Assembly: GCF_024868665.1 (NCBI RefSeq)
Contig: NC_079895.1
Span: 9,008,569-9,072,568, forward strand
DNA: 64,000 bases
Direction: 5' to 3'
Origin: Triplophysa rosa
Lineage: Eukaryota; Chordata; Actinopteri; Cypriniformes; Nemacheilidae
Both the position numbers and the translations under genes were made by a program. Under the pieces are notes generated by a model. It searched no databases. It saw nothing but the letters and a program-made list of their open reading frames with translations, and was not told the DNA's origin. This document shows, one piece after another, positions 56,433 to 64,000 of the stretch. Numbering within the stretch: the stretch's first letter is position 1; every line of letters begins with the position of its first letter.

Positions 56433-58800
56433 ACCAGAAGCCTGAGACATCCTCCCCAAAATAACCTCTGTGCTTCATGAGAGCACCGTTGGATTACCAA
56501 TCAGATCGAACCAAATCACAAAAATAAAAACTTACCTGGCACCTGGATGCTTCCGTTTTCTTCTGGAAAGACAGCAAACCAAAGAATAAGAGATTTTATG
56601 TGCATTGCTTGCATCTATACACATTTAAACCTTTCTGTGCACTTTTCTGTTGGGCATTTACATTTCAAACTTTGAGGATAACCTAAAAATGTCAAAAATG
56701 GGACCAGCAATGGAGGCAGCGGATATCGCAGTTGTTGCACTTTATTTTGTCCTTGTGCTTGCAATTGGTCTCCTTGCCATGTGGAAGGCAAACCGTAGCA
56801 CTGTCAGCGGCTACTTCCTGGCAGGCCGAACTATGAATTGGGCAGTGATTGGCGCCTCGCTGTTTGTCAGCAACATTGGTAGCGAGCATTTCATTGGCCT
56901 TGCCGGATCTGGGGCAGCAAGTGGTTTCGCAGTGGGCGCCTGGGAGTTCAACGCCCTCTTGCTTCTGCAACTGCTGGGATGGGTATTTATCCCAGTTTAT
57001 ATTCACTGTGGAGTTTATACCATGCCCGAGTACCTTTACAAGCGTTACGGGGGTAAGCGGCTAAAGGTTTACTTTGCCGCACTGTCTATTTTGCTCTATG
57101 TCTTTACCAAACTCTCAGTGGACTTGTATGCAGGCGCTCTGTTCATTCAGGAGTCGCTTGGTTGGAACCTGTACCTGTCAATCATATTGCTCATCACAAT
57201 GACGGCCCTCTTGACAGTGACCGGTGGACTGGTGGCAGTGATCTACACGGACACTCTACAAGCTGTGCTCATGATTTTTGGTGCATTAACCCTTACTGTC
57301 ATCAGTCTGATCAAAGTGGGAGGTTTGGATGGTTTACGGGTAAAATACATGGAGGCGGTCCCAAACGTTACAGCCATTCTGGCTAACAGCAACTTCACGT
57401 ACACCAACTCTTGCCGGATCCATCCAAAGCCAGACTCGCTCAAGCTCCTACGAGGACCGCTTGATGAGGACATCCCTTGGCCGGGATTCCTATTGGGTCA
57501 GACACCTGCATCGATTTGGTATTGGTGTGCTGACCAGGTCATTGTACAGAGAGTGTTAGCGGCCAAGAATATTGCCCATGCCAAAGGCTCTACTCTTTTG
57601 GCAGGTGTACTTAAGATCTTTCCCATGTTCATCATCGTCATTCCAGGAATGATTTCAAGAATACTGTTCCCAGATGAGATGGCGTGTATCGGACCGGAGC
57701 ACTGCATGGCCGTGTGCGGCAGTCAGGCTGGCTGTTCCAACATTGCCTACCCTCGACTGGTCATGAGCGTAATGCCGGTGGGTTTGCGAGGGCTGATGAT
57801 GGCTGTAATGATCGCTGCCCTTATGAGTGACTTGGACTCAATTTTCAACAGCGCTAGCACCATTTTCACTTTAGACATTTATAAAATGGTGCGCATGCGT
57901 GCCTCACCCCATGAGCTGCTGGTGGTTGGCAGGATGTTCGTGGTGTTCATGGTGATTTTTAGCATTGCTTGGGTGCCTGTTATAATTGAGATGCAAGGCG
58001 GTCAGATGTACCTCTACATTCAGGAGATGGCAGGATACCTCACACCTCCCATCGCAGCTCTGTTTCTACTTGGAGTCTTCTGGAAGCGTTGTAATGAGAC
58101 TGGAGCATTTTGGGGTGGCATGACTGGGTTCGTCTTGGGGACCACTCGACTCCTTCTTGGCTTCATATATCGTGAGCCAAAATGTGACCAGCCGGATGAG
58201 CGACCAGCTTTCATCACACACGTTCACTATATGTACATTGCTGCTGGGCTGTTTTGGATCTCTGGCCTGGTGGCTGTGGTTGTCAGTTTGTGCACACCAC
58301 CCCCAGAAAAGAACAAAATCCAGCGTACTACAGTCTGGGGATTACGGAAACTTAAACAATGTATTGTAACTGAACGAAAGGAAATGTACAAACTCAACGG
58401 TAATAGTGATCTTCGGAAAGATGTGCCTGAGAATGTCCAGAATGAGAGATGTCTTGATGGGGCGGACTCAAAACTCCTCAAGCCCTCCCATTGTGACCAA
58501 GATCCCATGACCCCCAGCACAGAGGCATCCACACCAATGGAACTATACAGCAATGGTCACGCAAAGCTTATGAATCAAAAAGATAAAGACAAGTATGATG
58601 AAGAGGGTTGCCCGCAAGTATTTGACTGGATTTGTGGGCACAAGGAGAATACGTCTGTCCAACCCAAAATCATTGAGGAAGACGAAGAAACTGTCCGTGA
58701 AATGCTTTATGAACCCCCCAAGATCAAACTGTTACTTAACATGGGCCTGATATTAGTCTGTTCACTGGGTATCTTTATGTTTGTGTATTTCTCTTTGTAA
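56433..58800 (+). CDS. slc5a3: Sodium/myo-inositol cotransporter (SMIT1)
   Basis: The coding sequence is one exon, as in mammals. 56433-56688 is 5' UTR after acceptor TTCTAG. The frame stays open back to 56650 but has no ATG there; the first in-frame ATG is 56689 (703 residues), and 56698 (700 residues) has a better context (AAAATGG). Human is 718. It takes up myo-inositol with Na+ across the plasma membrane and serves as an osmolyte importer. Residues match the SLC5 family throughout: STVSGYFLAGR, FVSNIGSEHFIGLAGSGAAS, WYWCADQVIVQRVLAAKN (about residue 277) and ALMSDLDSIFNSASTIFTLD (Na+-binding region). Fourteen membrane segments are expected, the last ending GIFMFVYFSL. The hydrophilic loop before it is less conserved. 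No defects. Confidence 0.97.
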
Positions 58801-61800
58801 TGTGCTGATCTTGCAGGTAAAAATGACCTGTGTAAAGGACAGCACATGTATATCTATTTGTTATTACAAGCCACCTAGGGTCTGTAATATTTACAGTGTG
58901 TTTTTCCTCTTATAACTCCTTTTAGGGTCATTTCAAATATTTTGAATCATACTGATAAAAGTGGTTTAATCTTATTCCTTGGAACATATTTCAGCTTTTC
59001 TTTGTGGTATGTTGACAACCAAATGCATTGAAACAGTTACTCTTATATAGATTTTGAGGAGCCACGCTATGCCTCATGTTAGGAAATGCAGTTTTTTTTC
59101 TTTTAATAAGACTGCCTTAATGTATGCAGTCCTTTAACTGAAGCAAGCTCATTTTTGCTGCCTCAAGTAATTATTTTTTCCAAGGCTCACTCATATAGTA
59201 GTACTTAAATGTAAGTGTGCGTTGAGGTTGTCCTATTGTATATGCATTTGTAGTTGTAATACAGTTTCTAAAACTTGACATCACTGGTAGATTGTCCACC
59301 TGTATGTTTTAAATGGATAGAATTTTGTGAGCTCTGATCATTTTGGTGAAAAGTAAAAAAAACAATGACATTGATAAAAGTTCGAATAAAAACAAAACCA
59401 TTATTGTTTGTTTAAAAAGATGCCATTTCACTGTGGTGTTGTGCTGTCTAACTAAACCTGGGACAATTTTCTCTGAATATTTTCAGTAAGTCAGTCTATT
59501 GTTGGCGAGTGTAATTGTAACTGTATGTATTTTACTGTAATTTAACTTCCTGGTACGTGGAGCTACTTTCATTGGGCAGATGTGATAAAAAATATGCCTA
59601 ATTCTTTTTTGTGGAGGGTGTATATTCTCTAAAGACACTGGTATGTCCTCATTTTTGTAAATGAGATTAGTTTGTGAAAAATTTCCCTAAAAGATTTTTT
59701 CCAACAACAGCTCTTAAAAGCAGACTTGTTTTCTGCCACAGGAAAAACTCTAGCTAGAAACTCAAATCTGTCATTCAATGTTGAAATCTGAATACTTCAA
59801 ACGGAAACATGTTACGATATCCCAAAACAAGTCGAATGGGATGTCAAATTTTCATTGCTGCGCAAAATAGTATCTTGTTCTTCTAGAAGAAGAATTTGAT
59901 TGTAGCTGCAGGAACTGCAGGAGGATTGCTTGTTGTTCTGCTGTTGAATGAACTGTTTGTTTAGACAAAGGGGAACTAGTGGTTGGCCTTATATTGAAAT
60001 TGACCCTGGCGTTTTTTAGACAAAGGTAACTTATTTTTCTAAGCAGAAGTTCACTTAGTGGCGGTTTCCTGGACAGGGCTTAAACCTAGTCCAAGACTAA
60101 CTTAAATGTTAGAGGTGTCTTAATTGAAAACAACTTGCACTGACAAATCTTGAAATATATAAATGTGATTGTTTTGACTCAAGATGCTCACCAGTAATGT
60201 TTTTTGTAAAGTATTCTTAAAAACGACTTAAATATCCTAATTTAACCAAGGCTTAGTCCTGGTTTAAAATAATCCCTGTCCGGGAAACCACCCCTTAATG
60301 TTGTATTAATGCATTGATATCCAAGCACTTCATTTTGTTAAAAGTGACCCAAAGGTGAAACTGAAATGTACATTCCCATCTAAAAGACAATAAAAAAGCT
60401 GATCTTGAAAGATAGACAGTTTACCAAAACAGAATTTGTTTGTTTTGGGTAGTTATGGTTCTTGTGAATGTCTTTAATATACTGTAATTCCAATTCAATT
60501 TGCAGTTGACCAATCAATTGATTGGTTCATAACATGTTTGTTTGTTTGTTTTTAATTACTTTGGGAAATCTCTTTTGACTGAAACAGCAGTGGAACTAAA
60601 TCTTTGAGTTAAGGAGCCCTACTATTGCTTAAGCTTTAATAAATTAACCTAAATGTAGCTTTACAAAATATGGAAATGTGATTGTCTTGAAGCAAAGTGA
60701 ATCTGGTTAATGTTCCAAACCTGACATAATTTCCTTGAAGTTACAAAATAAAGGTTGCTGTTTATCAAATATTTTTCTTATATTTGGGCACATGACTTCA
60801 AGAACATATTTTATATGAATGCTGTCCTGTGTTTCTTTTGAAGTACAACCTTGGAGTGTGGAAAAGATTATTGGTTTTGGATTAACCACATATTTTCAAA
60901 TCAAACCAACAGCCCAAAGGTTTTGAATATTTATTAATGGGATTAACATGTAAAATGAAGAGTTAAGTCTTTTTGGTTGCATTTGAAAGGCACTGTTATG
61001 TTGTTTGTTTTGATAATGTTATTCATTTAATTTCAATTTTTATGTTACTTAACATTGTCTTCAGGTACAACAAAGGGAAATGACTGTGGTTTCATTTTCT
61101 CCCCTAAAGTTTTTTGTTTGTTCATTTTTTTATTTGTTTTAAGCTCTTGTTTTACATTTGTATTGAATGGTATATCAAATATTCTTCTTGCGTGACTTGT
61201 TTGTACATTTTTTAAGATTCCTAGTGTTGTTAAAATCAGGCTGAAGTATCGATTAATTTATTTTGGTGAGCGGTGTGCTAAAGAGATACACATTTAGTTT
61301 ATCGGGTTCAAACTCTGACCTTATCAGAAATGTGATTTGTAAATATTTTTCAAATATTTTCAAATATACTTTTATTATCAAAAGTTGCAGATTAATAAAT
61401 GGATATTCATTTGGGAAGCACAGTGTGAGTTTGTTTATTAGACCTATGTTATGAGAATTGTTTACTGAATATTTTTATTTCGTGTTTTATGAACTTTAAT
61501 ATTAATATATTGATTTCTAAAGGTCATATTTCAAACACCACTGTTATATTAAACAAATATTTTAAACTCTTGCTTTTAAATAATTCATAAAAAATGTTGC
61601 CATCATCATATACTGTGTAAAAGTCAACAATTTGATATTCCATCAACAATATAAAGACAATAAGCTCATAAGCAATGAGAATCATTCTTCTTTCCGTTTC
61701 CGTATACTTTTTTTAGATACAAGACACTGTCACATATAGTACAATATACTGGTAATGTAACTTCATGTGGTTGGTTGGAAAACTATAAGGAAAAACTAAA

Positions 61801-61925
61801 TATAGGTCTTACTACAAACAAACCAGACAACCTGTGACTGCTACTAAAAATAATATGTGCAGTATTTTTCTACTTCTCTTTTCACATTACTTACCCTTTT
61901 GTGTTTTACACTAATTCCCTGCTTT
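58801..61925. other. slc5a3 3' UTR / downstream region
   Basis: AT-rich sequence without a recognised exon follows the stop. Long 3' UTRs are known for SLC5A3, so much of this may be transcribed; an AATAAA occurs near 59385 but its use cannot be judged. A MITE lies at 60060-60297. No mrps6 exon was recognised. Confidence 0.5.
60060..60297. mobile_element. MITE copy downstream of slc5a3
   Basis: Inverted ends gtttcctggacagggcttaa and the complement of gtttcccggacagg bracket a core with gactcaagatgctcaccagt. It is the same family as 21512-21755. Confidence 0.65.
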
Positions 61926-61926
61926 C

Positions 61927-61930
<4 letters not shown>

Positions 61931-61978
<48 letters not shown>
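61931..61978. repeat. (TC)24 microsatellite
   Basis: A pure TC dinucleotide run of about 48 bases. Confidence 0.97.
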
Positions 61979-61979
<1 letters not shown>

Positions 61980-62529
61980 ACAGTTCTTTTCTGCACAGTA
62001 GTTTTCCACTGAAAACTGCTTTATGATTTTGCATTTAGATGTATGACAGGAATGGCAGTGACAGAATGGAAAGCTTCCCCAAGGAGGGTGTGACCTTGGG
62101 GGTAGGTGAATCATTGTTTTGACCTAACATCCAATTCCACACCTTTGTTTGGCAATGAATGGCTATAGGGTTGGTGAAAAACAAGCAAGATGTTCCAAGA
62201 TAATAAAGAATGTGTTATGACTAAAATACATGACCATTAGTCTAAACGTCAAAACTGTGCTAATCCTGTAGGTCATGTGGTTTCCTTTTTGGGAAAATGA
62301 ACATTGCATTGCATAGACCAGGCAAATCAGACAGAGGATAATTTGGTGCTAAGCTTCTTGTATATTTATGCTGCAGACCATAAGTGAAGTAACATGGAAT
62401 AGTGTTTGGGTTGTTGTTGTACAGTACCATTGGAGATTTGTAACTTAAAACAAAGAATATGCCTTTCTTGTAATATAAGGAGTTTTCTTTATAGCAGACG
62501 TTTAGAATGATCAAGTCAAACACAGCTGC
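61979..62529. other. Intergenic, nothing recognised
   Basis: No gene, RNA or repeat that I can name. Confidence 0.4.
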
Positions 62530-63104
62530 TTAAAGGGGTCATATGGCGGAAGTACGTGTTTTTCTGTGTTTTTGGTGTGTTATAAGTTGCCCATGCATGT
62601 ATTAGACAAGTAAAATTGCACAAATGAAAGTGTGGGAACAAAAGATGCATTCGAATGCTCAACCAGACTTGCCTGAAACGCCTCGTGTAACCACACCCCG
62701 GCGAATCTACGTAACTTCGTAACATGATTTGACTAAGACCGCCCAAATCTACACATAGTTAAAGTGGGCGTAATTGTAAATCTCATTGTATGGTCTGTCA
62801 GTACAATTGCTTTGGAACCTGATGTTCCGAATATGGTAAGAGGCGTCACATTTCCGTGAAATGCTTACAGTATTTGACCAATCACTACGCACTGGTGAAC
62901 TGGCCAATCATAGCACACCTCGCTTTTCAGAGCGATGAGCTTTGTAAAAAATCAGCGCGTTTCAGAGAGGCGGGGCAAAGAGGAGATACAAACATGCACG
63001 GTGGAAAATACAGCGTTTTTGAACCTTAAATGGTGTATACACATTGCGTTACATCTAAAACAAACAATAATATTCGTTTTAGCCGTGCAATATGACCCCT
63101 TTAA
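62530..63104. mobile_element. TTAA-flanked MITE, CpG-richer interior
   Basis: Ends TTAAAGGGGTCATATGGCGG and the complement of TTAAAGGGGTCATATTGCAC are flanked by TTAA at both borders. The interior (cggggcaaagaggagataca etc.) has no host gene. Confidence 0.7.
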
Positions 63105-63312
63105 ATCTTACTATTAACTTGATTATTTACACAATGGCATGAAAACGGTAAAGTTAATGATCAGAAGTTCACATTCTAATAATTAATAGTATCAGTAACA
63201 GTAAGGGAGGTTTTAACACCAAACATGACTGAAGTCACAAAATTATGTGCATACTGATGTGAGTGCTGTTGGGTTACTCCAAAATGATGTCACTTCCTGG
63301 AGCTTGATGTCA

Positions 63313-63601
63313 TTAAAGGGACAGTTCACCCAAAAATGAAAATTCTTTCATCACTTATTAACCCTCATGTAATTCCATACTCTTTCTTCTGCAGAGCACA
63401 AAAGAAAATATTGAGAAAACGTTGGTAACCGAACAACACTGGCCACATTAACTTCAATAATATGGACACAAAACCACTGAGACATTCCTAAAAATATCTT
63501 CTTTTGAGTTCCACAGAAGAAAGAGTCATACAGGTTTTGAACCACATGAGAATAAATAAATGGTGACAAAATGTTTCTTTTTGGGTTAGCTGTCCATTTA
63601 A
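63313..63601. mobile_element. Complete short TTAA-flanked MITE
   Basis: Ends TTAAAGGGACAGTTCACCCA and the complement of TTAAATGGACAGCTAACCCA, with the usual attctttcatcacttattaa block inside. About 289 bp, one of the least damaged copies of this family here. Confidence 0.7.
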
Positions 63602-64000
63602 GGAACTTGCTTTTGTCAGTTATTTTGTCGCTTATATTGCAAAAGACCAACAGGAAACAAAAGTTGTATTGAGGGCATGAAACACCTATAAAATATATAT
63701 TATTTTAAACAAGATTCCCAACAAATTATGTTTGAAACAAACATGTACACGCAGTGAAAAAAAACATGGAAGATTTTGATTTCCATCTTTCAAAATGGTA
63801 AGTTCAATATGTTATGCCGTATGTTAAGACAAGAATGCCAGCAACATGAAAATGTACTACATAAGAGGATATATCTTTTTATAGTAAATGTCAGAAACAC
63901 ATGCAACAGCTCTGTACAGGGGCAAAGTGACAAGTGCTTAACCAGCCGGTGGCTTGCAGAGGGGACTGCATCCATTCAGCACAAGCTATTTGCCATCTTC
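63602..64000. other. Window end, nothing recognised
   Basis: AT-rich sequence; a 61-codon minus-strand frame (63790-63975) shows no known motif. The last 100 bases are less AT-rich and could belong to a neighbouring gene outside the window. Confidence 0.3.

Noticed and set aside
56650..56688. Extended N terminus of slc5a3
   Set aside because: The frame is open but begins at TTG, not ATG; the first in-frame ATG is 56689.
50100..64000. mrps6 exons around slc5a3, as in mammals
   Set aside because: No MRPS6-like peptide was recognised on either strand.
1..64000. CRISPR arrays, operons or prokaryotic-type systems
   Set aside because: The window is vertebrate DNA with spliced genes; repeated units found are transposons, SINEs or microsatellites.

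Overview
The window looks like nuclear DNA of a teleost fish, most likely a cypriniform. The genes have vertebrate exon-intron structure. The repeats are typical fish families: a tRNA-derived SINE with a LINE-like tail, Tc1, hAT, DIRS, and TTAA-flanked MITEs. The species call rests on repeat style and gene similarity, not on a search.

Layout. 1-6868 is a giant inverted repeat whose centre lies inside a Tc1 transposon; it carries no host gene I recognise. 8.8-14.3 kb holds the 5' end of a USP9X-type deubiquitinase gene on the + strand: a non-coding exon, then four coding exons giving 145 residues. The gene then stops; the remaining roughly 2,400 residues are absent. 14.3-18.3 kb is repeat-rich: a hairpin element, a hAT transposase remnant split by a SINE, and LINE and MITE tails. 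19.1-43.9 kb is a complete dop1b gene on the - strand. I could join 38 coding exons into one open frame of 2,302 residues. Its introns hold an intact Tc1 transposase gene, a decayed DIRS retroelement, a SINE and several MITEs. 45.3-48.9 kb is a complete atp5po gene on the - strand (7 exons, 209 residues) with an NRF-1-like site at its start. 50.1-58.8 kb is slc5a3 on the + strand, with its coding sequence in one exon. Its 5' intron contains a 2.13 kb direct duplication on either side of a 253 bp assembly gap, which is probably a false duplication. 58.8-64 kb is slc5a3 3' UTR or intergenic DNA with MITEs and a (TC)n tract.

The host genes are unrelated housekeeping genes: ubiquitin removal, endosome-Golgi trafficking, ATP synthase stalk, and myo-inositol uptake. 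DOP1B, ATP5PO and SLC5A3 all lie on human chromosome 21q22, so their grouping fits conserved synteny. USP9X does not belong to that group in mammals, so its truncated end is out of place here.

Most interesting points: (i) two outward-facing hAT-type termini at 1023 and 16194 share an identical 8 bp flank (CTTCCAGG) and bracket the USP9X fragment, which raises the possibility of a transposon-borne gene fragment; (ii) the 6.9 kb palindrome has a patchwork of identical and diverged tracts; (iii) repeats form or touch splice acceptors of dop1b. I found no new defence, CRISPR or operon-like system. All alignments were made by eye.
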